From: an uncultured delta proteobacterium
GTDB lineage: Bacteria; Myxococcota_A; Polyangia; Polyangiales; Polyangiaceae
Direction of reading: 5' to 3'
NCBI GenBank assembly: GCA_903892415.1
Contig: CAITIQ010000658.1
Span: 1-39,876 of the forward strand
Length of the DNA stretch: 39,876 nucleotides
Both the position numbers and the translations under genes were made by a program. Shown here piece by piece: positions 8,961 to 17,400 of this stretch (positions are counted from its first letter, which is position 1; each line of letters opens with the position of its first letter). Under the pieces are notes generated by a model. It was not told where the DNA came from, did no database searches, and worked only from the letters and a program-made list of their open reading frames with translations.

Positions 8961-9602
8961 ATGAAAAACCTCGCGACGAAACTCGAGCGGGACGTCGTCT
9001 TCCAATCGATGGGCACGATCGTGCGCATCGAGGGGGCCACCTTCGTAGTTCAGACAGAGGATGGAGACCTGCGAGCGGCGCGGGCCGTCAGTTGTCTGGT
9101 GGAGCCTCGCCTTCACGACTTTGTTCTGGTGGGCGGCATGAAGCGCGCTTGCTACGTGCTGGCAGTGCTCGAGCGGGAGAGCGCTGACGTCGACCTCGCG
9201 GCGCCGGGCGATCTCAACCTGAAGGTTGGTGAAAAGTTTCGCGTCATCGCACAGCGCGGCATGGACCTCGTAACGCCCGAAGCGGTCAACATCACCAGCA
9301 CTGAGCTCGGGGTTCACACCTCTCGAGCAAAGCTGTTTGCCAGTGAGATCCTTGCGATCGGCAGCGAGATGGTTGGCGAGCTCGCCAATGTGAAGCTCAA
9401 GGGGACGTTCTTCGACAAGGTGTTTGAGCGGGTAACCGAGCGGGTACAGCGCAGCTACCGACGGGTGGAGGAGCTGGATCAGCTCAAGGCCAAACAGATG
9501 GACTACCTAGCCGAGGAGACGATGTGCCTGCGTAGCGACAACATGGTCGCCACGGCGAAGGAGCTGGTCAAAGTCGACGGCGAGCAAATCCACTTCGGCT
9601 GA
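8961..9602 (+). CDS. DUF3540 family T6SS accessory protein
   Basis: A 213-residue protein resembling DUF3540, a small family found with VgrG, DUF2169 and DUF4150 genes. The N-terminal half reads as beta-rich (IVRIEGATFVVQTEDGDLRAARAVSCLVEP, then VLVGGMKRACYVLAVLE). The middle has LNLKVGEKFRVIAQRGMDLVT followed by beta-helix-like strands. The C-terminus ends in an amphipathic segment (VTERVQRSYRRVEELDQLKAKQMDYLAEETM). No signal peptide is present. Two purine-rich ribosome-site candidates (GAAGGAGCGAAGGAG) precede the ATG. The biochemical role is unknown; a structural part of the spike or its loading platform is the best inference. It lies 79 bases after the pentapeptide gene and nine before the PAAR-like gene. 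Confidence 0.85.
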   Translation: MKNLATKLERDVVFQSMGTIVRIEGATFVVQTEDGDLRAARAVSCLVEPRLHDFVLVGGMKRACYVLAVLERESADVDLAAPGDLNLKVGEKFRVIAQRGMDLVTPEAVNITSTELGVHTSRAKLFASEILAIGSEMVGELANVKLKGTFFDKVFERVTERVQRSYRRVEELDQLKAKQMDYLAEETMCLRSDNMVATAKELVKVDGEQIHFG

Positions 9603-9611
9603 GGAGGTCCC

Positions 9612-10004
9612 ATGTTTGGCAACTCGCAAATGGGTGGCGTTAACATTGCCTTCCCAGACATCTGCTTCACTCCGCCGGTGGCGCTGCCTATTCCCTACCC
9701 CAACATCTCGTTGGGACCAGTCGGCTTTCCACCGGCGTTCAAGATCTTTTGGATGTGTACGCCCTCACACAACCTGATGACCATGCCGCTGTTCTCTCTT
9801 GGAGATACGCCAGGGGTCATGGGCTTTGGCATCGTGTCCCACTTGATCATGAGTCCGACCCGGCCCGTGATCGGTGCCTTCACCATGCTGCTGATGGGGT
9901 TGCCGGCAACGCGCATGACGACCATCAACATTCAGAACACGCTGAACGCACCGGGAATGACCTTGGTGCCGGCACAGATCAAGGTCATCATTCTGAAGCC
10001 TTGA
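9612..10004 (+). CDS. DUF4150 PAAR-like spike-tip protein
   Basis: A 130-residue hydrophobic, Pro/Met-rich protein of the DUF4150 (PAAR-like) type, expected to cap the VgrG trimer and sharpen the spike. Typical features are NIAFPDICFTPP...IPYPNIS near the start, the repeated GxxSH motif (GFGIVSHLI), and the ATRMTTINIQNT...GMTLVPAQ block at the end. PAAR-like proteins often carry a toxin as a C-terminal extension. This one stops right after the core domain, so it carries no toxin itself. GAGGAGG lies immediately upstream of the ATG with short spacing. It is the last gene of the cassette; the next gene is convergent. Confidence 0.9.
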   Translation: MFGNSQMGGVNIAFPDICFTPPVALPIPYPNISLGPVGFPPAFKIFWMCTPSHNLMTMPLFSLGDTPGVMGFGIVSHLIMSPTRPVIGAFTMLLMGLPATRMTTINIQNTLNAPGMTLVPAQIKVIILKP

Positions 10005-10027
10005 TTGAGCCTGTTTTCGCGTTGTTG

Positions 10028-10822
10028 TTACTCGAGCCCTGAGGGGATGGGCAGCGGCCAAACGGAGCCTGGAGCACCGCCATCCACCTCGAGCACCTGC
10101 CCAGTTACCCACGAGCTCGCCGGGGCCGCTAAGTAGAGCGCAGCAAGCGCCATGTCTTCAGGCTCGCCCAGTCGCCCCATCGGCGTTCGCGAGACCATCT
10201 CCTGTTCAACGCCTTCGACGTTGAGGAACATCTCCAAGGCCTCGGTGCGAGTTGCCCCAGCTGCAATGGCGTTGACGCGAATCTTCGGCGCCCACTCTCG
10301 CGCCAGCAGCCTTGTCATGTGATTGAGCGCTGCCTTCGTGGTGCCGTAAGCAACGAAGCCCGACTCGACGCGGTGAGAAAGAGCCGTCGAGATGTTCACG
10401 ATCGAGCCACCACCAACGCGAGCCATGTGCGGTGCGACTGCGCGACTGAGGTGGAAGGCCGAGAGGACGTTGAAGCGGAAGGCCTCCATCATTTCGTCGT
10501 CACTCACTGCGAGGGCGGCGGTTGGCGGTGTACCGCCCGCGACGTTCACCAGAATGTCGATGCGCCCCGCCTCCACCAACGTGGTTCGGATCAAGGCATC
10601 GAGCTGGGATGGGACCGTCACGTCGGTGGGAACGGCGATGGTGTTCATCCCCATTCCCTTCAGCTCATCTGCGACCTTGAACAGCCGATGAGCGCCGCGT
10701 GCGGCGAGCACCACTGTCGCGCCGGCTCCGCTAAACACCTGAGCGATCGCTCGGCCAATGCCACTTGAAGCACCTGTGATGACGGCAACTTGACCCGGTA
10801 GCAAAAAGCGACTCGTTTCCAC
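10028..10822 (-). CDS. SDR family NAD(P)-dependent oxidoreductase
   Basis: A 264-residue classical short-chain dehydrogenase/reductase. The Rossmann motif TGASSGIG is at residues 17-24, NVAG at 93-96, the active-site Tyr159 and Lys163 in YGTTK, and RVNAIAAGATRT near 187 places the cofactor-binding loop. At the usual catalytic-serine spacing (13 before Tyr) there is Thr146, with Ser145 adjacent, so the catalytic hydroxyl may be shifted or supplied by threonine. The frame opens with a GTG start without a clear ribosome site; a later start would cut into the Rossmann strand. The substrate is unknown. It is convergent with the secretion cassette and unlikely to belong to it. Confidence 0.93.
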   Translation of the reverse strand: METSRFLLPGQVAVITGASSGIGRAIAQVFSGAGATVVLAARGAHRLFKVADELKGMGMNTIAVPTDVTVPSQLDALIRTTLVEAGRIDILVNVAGGTPPTAALAVSDDEMMEAFRFNVLSAFHLSRAVAPHMARVGGGSIVNISTALSHRVESGFVAYGTTKAALNHMTRLLAREWAPKIRVNAIAAGATRTEALEMFLNVEGVEQEMVSRTPMGRLGEPEDMALAALYLAAPASSWVTGQVLEVDGGAPGSVWPLPIPSGLE

Positions 10823-10948
10823 GCGGGCGGTATAGCAGATCGGTGGACAGCGTGGGCGACTCGGTTGGATTCGAAAGCCGCCACAAAAAGGGTGGAACGA
10901 ACTTCGAGGTCGACCGTATCGTGACCAACTTCGGAGGCCCCGTCACGA

Positions 10949-11728
10949 ATGAGCCAAGTCAAGACCGTCATCATCGTTTGCGCTGCAATCCTCGCTGCAA
11001 CTGGCTGCAAGAAAGAGGAGCCGGTTCAACTCGCCGCCACTGCCACAGCCGAGAAGCTTGCTACAAGCGCCCCACAGACTGCCGCCGCTGCTGAGTTCAC
11101 CGTCAAGAAATCGGGCTCAGTGACCTTCCTGATGGAAGCGCCGATCGAGAAAATTTACGGCAAGGTTCCTGAAGCGCTCGAGGGCAACTTGTTCGTCGAC
11201 GTGAAAGACCTATCGAAGACGACCGGCAACATCGCAGTCAACCTCTCGACCCTTGAACTCGTTCAACGGAAGAAGAAGGACGCTGCCGACGCTGAGTACG
11301 GTGAAGAGAAGAAAGAGCCGAAGCAGAACGAGCATGCGCAGCAATGGCTCGAGATCGACGAGAAGGTCGAGGCCAAGAACCGCGAGAAGAACAAGCGCGT
11401 CGAGTTCCGCATCACCGGCATCAAGGAAGTGAGCAAGAAGGACATCTCCGCGGAGAAGGGTGCCGTCGTCGTGACCGTCACAGCCGAGGGCGAGTTCCTC
11501 TTGCATCAACGCGTATCCAAGAAGTCCGTAGAGCTCGAGGTGACGGTGGAGATGGACGCCGGTAAGGCGAAGTCGATCAAGCTCAAGAGCAAGAAGCCGT
11601 TCGCCGTGAACTTGCCCGAGCATGACATCGGGCCACGTGACAACGTGGGCAAGGTGCTGACAGAGCTTGCCCCAAAGGTCGCCAAAGACGCGATGGTTGA
11701 CCTGGACTTTTCTTTCGATCCCAAGTGA
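10949..11728 (+). CDS. YceI-like domain lipoprotein
   Basis: A 259-residue predicted lipoprotein: hydrophobic N-terminus with lipobox AATGC (Cys20), a short Ala/Thr linker, then a YceI-like lipocalin-fold domain from about residue 48. The characteristic flow is visible: FTVKKSGSVTFLMEAPIEKIYGKV, then GNIAVNLSTLEL, NEHAQQWLEID in place of the usual RDxHLxSxDFFD, and VEFRITGIKEV. YceI proteins bind isoprenoid or other amphipathic ligands in the periplasm. Between the strands lies an unusually charged Lys/Glu insertion (residues about 107-127). GGAGG lies eleven bases before the ATG. A GC hairpin follows the stop. The ligand is unknown. Confidence 0.8.
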   Translation: MSQVKTVIIVCAAILAATGCKKEEPVQLAATATAEKLATSAPQTAAAAEFTVKKSGSVTFLMEAPIEKIYGKVPEALEGNLFVDVKDLSKTTGNIAVNLSTLELVQRKKKDAADAEYGEEKKEPKQNEHAQQWLEIDEKVEAKNREKNKRVEFRITGIKEVSKKDISAEKGAVVVTVTAEGEFLLHQRVSKKSVELEVTVEMDAGKAKSIKLKSKKPFAVNLPEHDIGPRDNVGKVLTELAPKVAKDAMVDLDFSFDPK

Positions 11729-11734
11729 CGCACG

Positions 11735-11761
11735 TGTGCCCGCCGCCTCGCGGCTGGCACA
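11735..11761. terminator. GC hairpin between convergent genes
   Basis: TGTGCC-C-GCCGC / loop CTC / GCGGC-T-GGCACA forms an 11-pair stem with one C/T mismatch. It begins six bases after the YceI-like stop and ends six bases before the stop of the opposite gene. There is no U-tract on either strand, so it may be a bidirectional 3'-end-forming or stabilising hairpin rather than a standard intrinsic terminator. Confidence 0.5.
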
Positions 11762-11767
11762 GGTCGG

Positions 11768-12028
11768 TCAACGTCGCTCGAGTCGCCGCAAGGAGTCTTC
11801 CAATGCGGCGACTTGGCGTTTTAGGTCGCGAACCTCATCTGCCGTAGCCAGACCCATCTCCTTTGCGAAGCGCTCCTTCTGGTCGGTGGTGAAGGTCGCA
11901 ACACGTCCGGGCATGCTCATTGCGGCAACCGCTAGACGCATGAAACGCTCGTCGGCCAAGAGCTTTCCGACCGCCGGGTTTTGGGAGAACTTCATACCCT
12001 CGGCGAAGAGCCGATCCTTCAACGACAT
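11768..12028 (-). CDS. Small coiled-coil protein, unknown function
   Basis: An 86-residue product starting at the ATG at 12028 (MSLKDRLFAEGMKF); the longer open frame upstream runs back into the hydrolase gene and is not needed. The middle (LMR-LAVAAMSMPGR) is helical, and the C-terminus (residues about 66-86, VRDLKRQVAALEDSLRRLE) is a strong heptad coiled coil. It follows the alpha/beta hydrolase gene on the same strand after 37 bases, so the two are probably cotranscribed. Short helical proteins with C-terminal coiled coils accompany polyhydroxyalkanoate enzymes as phasin-like partners, but the similarity here is only in shape. No function is assigned. Confidence 0.7.
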   Translation of the reverse strand: MSLKDRLFAEGMKFSQNPAVGKLLADERFMRLAVAAMSMPGRVATFTTDQKERFAKEMGLATADEVRDLKRQVAALEDSLRRLERR

Positions 12029-12065
12029 GTGACGAACCTCCAGATGCAAGCTACCAAGGAGAGCA

Positions 12066-13214
12066 CTAACCGACTTGCGCTTTTGCCGACTCCGCAGCCC
12101 GAGCCTGCCTACGCGCACGATGCGCAAGCCAGCTGGTGAGCAGGGGCCAGATCGTCGTGGTGGCTTTGCGTCCCACCAAAAGGTCGATGTGTCCGTGTGC
12201 GAACGCGCGATACGTTTTATCGCTGGATCGACTTCTGAGGAAGGCGGGATGAACCGAGGCTGGGGGCGCCAGATCATCCTCCGTGCCGGCGATCACCAAC
12301 AAAGGGACCTCGAGCGACTCGAACTCGTCTGCATATTCACCGAGCTCCCCCATCGGGTGACCACCCCGACGAGCCTCGACAGCCGAGAGAAACATCGTCC
12401 GCAACACCGCGATGCTTCCTTGATCCATCGCCAGCGCCATGTGCTGACTCAGGATCCGCGGCTCCATGGTTCCGGGAGCGAAGCCTCGAATTGGCAGCGG
12501 GAAAATAGGGCTCTCGATGAAGCCCCGTAAGAGACGCATCGCCTCTGAAAGGGGCTTCAGAGGAAGCTGGCCCTGGCCCAAATCAACCTTCGAGTCTACG
12601 GCCGCGAGCAAATGCGAAACGACGCTCAACGTGAGTGAGCCTCGCGTGAATTGGTAAGGACTACCCAAGGTCGCGACCCCGGCGATCTTGTCTTTGAGCA
12701 CGGCCGCAGCGCCATACGCAACGAGCCCACCGAGCGAGTGCCCGATCACGAATACAGGCCGCCCACCGGACAACCGTTGCACCTCGTCAATCGCGGCAGG
12801 CACGTCTTCTTCGACGAACGTGCGGACCTGACGTGGAGGATGAGCACCCAAATGCCGTGACCGCCCGTGACCGCGAAGCTCGAGATTGAAGACGTCGAAC
12901 CCAGCTCGAGCGAGGTGGTTGAACAGGCTGCGGCCGGGCAGATGCCAAGCGTATCGGTTTTGGCCGTAGCCGTGGATCAGCACCACGGGCGCAATCGTTT
13001 CGTTTTCGCGTCCGTAAAGCCGCTTGCGAATCATCGCCAACGGAATGCCCTGCTCGTCGCCAGGAGGAAGCCAGGACGGCGACCTGCGAGTGTCGTCCGC
13101 TGTTGGAACAGCGGGCCTGCCGCCTGCCACTCGAACCACCACGAGCTCCTTCGTGAAAAACTCACGAACGGTCCCATCAACGGTTTGTTCGACTTTCTTG
13201 GAGTGGATGATCAT
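12066..13214 (-). CDS. Alpha/beta-fold hydrolase
   Basis: A 382-residue cytoplasmic alpha/beta hydrolase. HGYGQNRYAW near residue 80 supplies the oxyanion region, LRGHGRS near 113 is typical of the fold, GHSLGG near 158 holds the nucleophilic serine, GTEDDLAPP near 316 the acid, and the HGHIDLLVG histidine near 345 the base. A roughly 50-residue charged N-terminal extension precedes the fold. The pattern resembles lipase, esterase and PHA-synthase-like depolymerase families. The coding neighbour downstream is a small helical protein, a pairing seen in lipid or polyester metabolism, but the substrate is not determined. The start is the ATG at 13214; no competing start fits better. Confidence 0.88.
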   Translation of the reverse strand: MIIHSKKVEQTVDGTVREFFTKELVVVRVAGGRPAVPTADDTRRSPSWLPPGDEQGIPLAMIRKRLYGRENETIAPVVLIHGYGQNRYAWHLPGRSLFNHLARAGFDVFNLELRGHGRSRHLGAHPPRQVRTFVEEDVPAAIDEVQRLSGGRPVFVIGHSLGGLVAYGAAAVLKDKIAGVATLGSPYQFTRGSLTLSVVSHLLAAVDSKVDLGQGQLPLKPLSEAMRLLRGFIESPIFPLPIRGFAPGTMEPRILSQHMALAMDQGSIAVLRTMFLSAVEARRGGHPMGELGEYADEFESLEVPLLVIAGTEDDLAPPASVHPAFLRSRSSDKTYRAFAHGHIDLLVGRKATTTIWPLLTSWLAHRARRQARAAESAKAQVG

Positions 13215-13339
13215 TCAGTTCTCATCCCCCCAGGGTGATCCTAGCGGAGAGTGTAACCTGTTGGAGCATTCTTCGGAACCCGTGACAGTCTGTGCCACGA
13301 AGCTTCTCAACCAGGGCGCGACTGAGTTAGCTTGGCGCA

Positions 13340-14377
13340 ATGTCTTGGAGAAGCTTTGGAATCGTTGGGGCAACGTTTGCTTTTGTAAGCCAGACCGCGT
13401 TTGCCCAAGCACCGCCGCCTCCTCCTCCGCCACCACCGCTCCCCACGACAGAACCGCCGAAGGACCCAAAAGAGCCGCCCAAGGAAGCACCGAAAGAGGC
13501 TCCCAAAGAGGCTCCCAAAGAGACTCCCAAAGAGGCTCCCAAAGAGCGTCCTGCCGACTGGGTCGACGCGAAACCCGGAGAAGACAAGCCGGCAAACCCC
13601 GACGAGAAGGACCCCAAGAAGCCGCAGACGCCGGAGGATCAGTTCGGCACCGAGGACGACGGAAAACCCGCCGAAAAGAAGGCTGCGTCGCGCTACTTCT
13701 TGGGCGCGCGGTTTCGAGACTTCGTCGTGCCTAACTTCATCTTCAGTCTGTTTGCCGACGGGGGCCCAGACGTCGTCAACATATTCTCCGGTGGCCCTGA
13801 GTTCATGCTCAACACCGGGGCGCTCGAGGTCATCTTTTCGGTCACGGTTCCGTACGCCGATTACTCGATGGACGAATTCCTGTTCAAAGCCTCCAGCGAT
13901 CCGGAGCGGGCCTTCGAGTTTGCCTCAAGCTCACTGAAGTTGATCACCGCCTCTGTCGATCTATTGGGGCGAATTCCGATCGACGACAAGGGAACCGTGG
14001 CCTTCCTCATCGGCGGCGGCGTTGGCATCTCGGGTGTGCTCGGCAACATCTACCGCAATCAAGCCTACCCGGTGAACCCCGGCGACGCGGACCCGAGTGA
14101 CGTCACCAAGTGGCGCAAATGCAAGGCGCCCGGCGATGGCAATCAAGCTCCAGACGGTGGTGACTATTGTGGGACCGACAACGATCACTACGGGGAGTAC
14201 AGTGAACCCAGCTGGTCGGACGGTGGCTCGAAGCCGATCGTGTTCCCCTACATCGCGCTGCCACACTTGGCGCTCGAGGTGACCCCGGTCGAAGAGTTCA
14301 TGGTGCGACTCGATACAGGCTTTTCAATCACTGGTTTCTTCTTCGGCTTGGGCGGCGGCGGGCGACTCCCGATTTGA
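13340..14377 (+). CDS. Exported protein with Pro-rich PKEA repeats and a probable outer-membrane beta-barrel
   Basis: A 345-residue exported protein. A signal peptide (residues 1-22, cleavage after AFA) is followed by a run of nine prolines and then repeated PKEA tetrapeptides (about 47-68), giving a Pro/Lys/Glu-rich spacer to about 115. The remaining 230 residues alternate aromatic and glycine-rich stretches ending in a terminal glycine/aromatic strand (ITGFFFGLGGGG), as in small outer-membrane beta-barrels. No family motif is recognised. Pro/Lys-rich linkers of this kind may span or contact peptidoglycan. It precedes the large kinase gene by 24 bases on the same strand, so it may be expressed with it. 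Function unknown. Confidence 0.75.
   Translation: MSWRSFGIVGATFAFVSQTAFAQAPPPPPPPPPLPTTEPPKDPKEPPKEAPKEAPKEAPKETPKEAPKERPADWVDAKPGEDKPANPDEKDPKKPQTPEDQFGTEDDGKPAEKKAASRYFLGARFRDFVVPNFIFSLFADGGPDVVNIFSGGPEFMLNTGALEVIFSVTVPYADYSMDEFLFKASSDPERAFEFASSSLKLITASVDLLGRIPIDDKGTVAFLIGGGVGISGVLGNIYRNQAYPVNPGDADPSDVTKWRKCKAPGDGNQAPDGGDYCGTDNDHYGEYSEPSWSDGGSKPIVFPYIALPHLALEVTPVEEFMVRLDTGFSITGFFFGLGGGGRLPI
13478..13546 (+). repeat. 12-bp PKEA-encoding tandem repeat
   Basis: Near-identical units of the type CCCAAAGAGGCT repeat about six times in frame, encoding PKEA with one PKET variant. They lie within the coding sequence of the exported protein and are a likely site for length variation between strains. 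Confidence 0.85.
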
Positions 14378-14401
14378 CGCACAATCACCAATAGAACTGC
14401 C

Positions 14402-17400
14402 ATGACTCCCGATCTTCCGGCTCGCTACGAGGCCCTGAACCCCTTGGGGAAAGGGGGTGGTGGCGAGGTTTGGGCCGTTCGTGATCGCATCACGGGCGCG
14501 AAGGTCGCTTGGAAAACGCTTAGTGAACAAGCCTCCCAAGAGGAGACACAAGCGCTCGTCCGGGAGGCGACTGCGCTCGGTGGCCTCGATGGTTTGGGCA
14601 GTCCCAAGATTCTCGCGTTTGGTCGCAACCCCACCACCAAGCGTGCATTTCTGGTGCGGGAACTCGCACCCGGCATCAGCCTCTCGGAGCTACTGCGTGC
14701 ACAAGAGCGCTCGAGTCAGCTGCTTGCGGCACTGCTCCATGCAGCGGAGAAGCTGACGATCTTGCATCGAGCGCAGCTACTCCATGGGGATGTGAAGCCG
14801 GCCAACATCATCGTTTCGGACGAGGGCTTGGCAACCTGGGTCGACCTGGGTTTGGTTACTCCGCTGCGGGAAGGTGGCGTTCGACCGGTAGGACTTACCG
14901 TGCTCTACGCGGCTCCGGAACTCTTGGAGGGCAACCCGCTCACGGTGCGCGCGGAGATCTTCGCGCTCGGAGCAACCCTGCGGGACGTCCTGCTCGCCTG
15001 CGGCCGTGACCTCGCAAAGCCCACGCGCGACGGCATTCAATCCATCGTTGATCGCGCCACAGATCCACGGCCTGAACGACGTTATCCGAGCGTTGACGAA
15101 TTTGCGGAGGACCTGCGTGCACGCGTTCCCAACGCATTTCCGAAAGCAGGCGCAACCAGCGCCTGGCCGATCCTCGGCATCGATGAGGCCGCACGCGAGT
15201 TACTTCAGAAAACGCTGGGCCTACCCAAGGCCGGAGCGCTAGCAATCACGAGCTCGGCCCACAGCGGTCGGTCGACGCTGCTGAGTCGCCTGGCGTGGAC
15301 GCTCTCGGTGGCGGGAAGTTCGATTGCCTTCGTCCAACCGAACAGCGGAACCGAGTCGCCCGAGCTCGCGGTCGAGCTCGAGCTCCACGGCAAGGATCCA
15401 GCCGACTGCATCATCCTGGTAGACGACGCGAACAGTCTGAAGGCCGAAGCCTGGCCGTTGCTCTCTTCCTTTCGCGAAAGGGGAAGTCGCATCGTGTTCG
15501 TAGCCGATGCGAGCGTTCCGCTGACGGGACCCACGTGCGAAGTCTTCGCGGTTCCGCCGCTGACCGACGAAGTGGCACAAGAGCTCGTGTTGCGCGTGAT
15601 CCCGTCGTTGGGCACAGCTGTCGTCTCGCACGTTGTCTCGTTGGCGCACGGCTCACCCGGCGCGCTCCGACAGATCGTCGAACGGCTTCGAAGTCAGCCT
15701 GTGGTGGACCAGAACGACGTCGACCGCTTGCTTGGCTCAGGGGACGCGGAGGAGGGCCCGCCCAGCGTGGCGACGATCCGCAGACACCTGGAGCGCGGCC
15801 ACTTCGACCGGGCGTCTGAGGCTCTCGCGCAGGTGGAGCAAGTCGACGACCCGGAGCTTACGATTCTGCGTGCACGGCTGCTGCTCAACCGCGGAGATTG
15901 GAAGAGCGCGCTGGAAGCGCTGGAGACGATCGAGGCTCTCCCGGACCTGATCGCGGATGCCGACCTCACCGCTGAGTTCGCGGTGGAGCGCGCTCGTGCG
16001 TATCTGCGCGGTGGCAACTACAACAAGAGCGAGGAGGCAGGACTTTGGGGGCTCGCCCAACTCGAAGCAGCAGCCCCGAGCGAATCGGGGCGACGCAAAC
16101 ATGCAGCTGTTGAGCTCTTGTCGACGGTCGGGCTTTGCAAGAGCTTCTTGGGCCTGCACGCGATGGCGCGAGAGTGGCTAGACCGCGCGGTGAACGAGGC
16201 GACCTTGCTCGCGGATGCACGGAGTCTTTCAATTGCGAAGGGCTCGCTTGCGTTCGCCTTGCAGCGCGCGGGCGACCTCGAGCAGGCCGGCAAGGCCTAC
16301 GCAGAAGCGTTGCAGGAGGCTGAGCTGGCAGGAGATGCAGGAGCGGTGGCCACCACGCGGCTCAACCTTGCGGGCGTCGCCAAGGCCGTGGGGGACATCG
16401 CAGAAGCGCTGGTTCACCTCGAGGCTGCCGTCGACATGGGCAAGAAGAGCGGCCGGCGAGCAACGCTGCGGCAGGCGCTGCTCAACCTGGCGAACCTCGA
16501 CCTCTATCTCGGCCGGCTCGCGCGGGCGAAAGCGTCGATCGATGAGCTCGAGCTCGAACGTGGCGAGCTACCTCCGCACTTCGCCGCGCAGCTCGATGCA
16601 CTCTCCGCGGAGCACGCCGGAAAGTCGGGCGAATACGAGACGGCGCTCGCACATTGCGACGCTTGCAGTTCGGCGTACTTGGCTATCGGCAGACCGGTCG
16701 ACGCCGCAGAGGCTTTGCTCGAGAGTTGCTTTGCGCTGCTGGCCGCGCCGAGCGCCGACGAGAGTGACAAGCGCCAGCTATCGATGGGTCGAAGGCTGAA
16801 GGACGCAGAGGCCTTGTTAGCCGGCTCGCAAGCCCACCGAGCCGCGCTCGAGTTAGCCAAGGCCCAGTGTGCTTACGAGACCAATGCGCGCGATGCCAGC
16901 GCGCTGTTCGATCGCGCCCTCGAGGCGGCGGAGAGTTCGGGCAAGAAGGACTGGATCGCGCGGGTGCTCATGGCCCGAGCGGCCATGCGACAGGAAGAGG
17001 GCCAGAGACTTCTTGCTCGGAAGGACCGCGAGTCAGCGCTGCTCGTGCTCGAGCAAATTGCGGCCAAGCTTCCCCGAGACCTGCGCGAGGTGTTTTGGAA
17101 CGAATCCAGCCGCAGGAACCTACGCGAAGCAGACGCACAGTCGCAGCTCAGCGTGCACCTGCAAGCCGATGCGCGAGATCGCACTGTGCCGAAGGCTCCG
17201 GTGCGAGAGGACCGCCTGACCCGTATCCTCGACATCAATCGAGAGATCGCTGGGGTCTACGATCTGCGCCAGCTCCTCGACCGCGTAACCGATCACGCCA
17301 TTCAGCTCCTTTCGGCCGAACGCGGTTTCGTGATTCTCCGCAGCTCGAAGGAGGGGTCGCGCCCCCTCGACTTTTCGATCCACTCGTCGCGGGACCAATC

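Noticed and set aside
2666..10004. Prophage tail region
   Set aside because: VgrG and DUF4150 resemble tail-tip proteins, but no capsid, terminase, portal, sheath or integrase gene is present, and the partner genes are typical of T6SS islands.
10928..14402. Sigma-54 (-24/-12) promoter upstream of the kinase or YceI-like genes
   Set aside because: A TGGCAC occurs near 11755, but the required GC at -12 with correct spacing is not there, and it lies between convergent stops.
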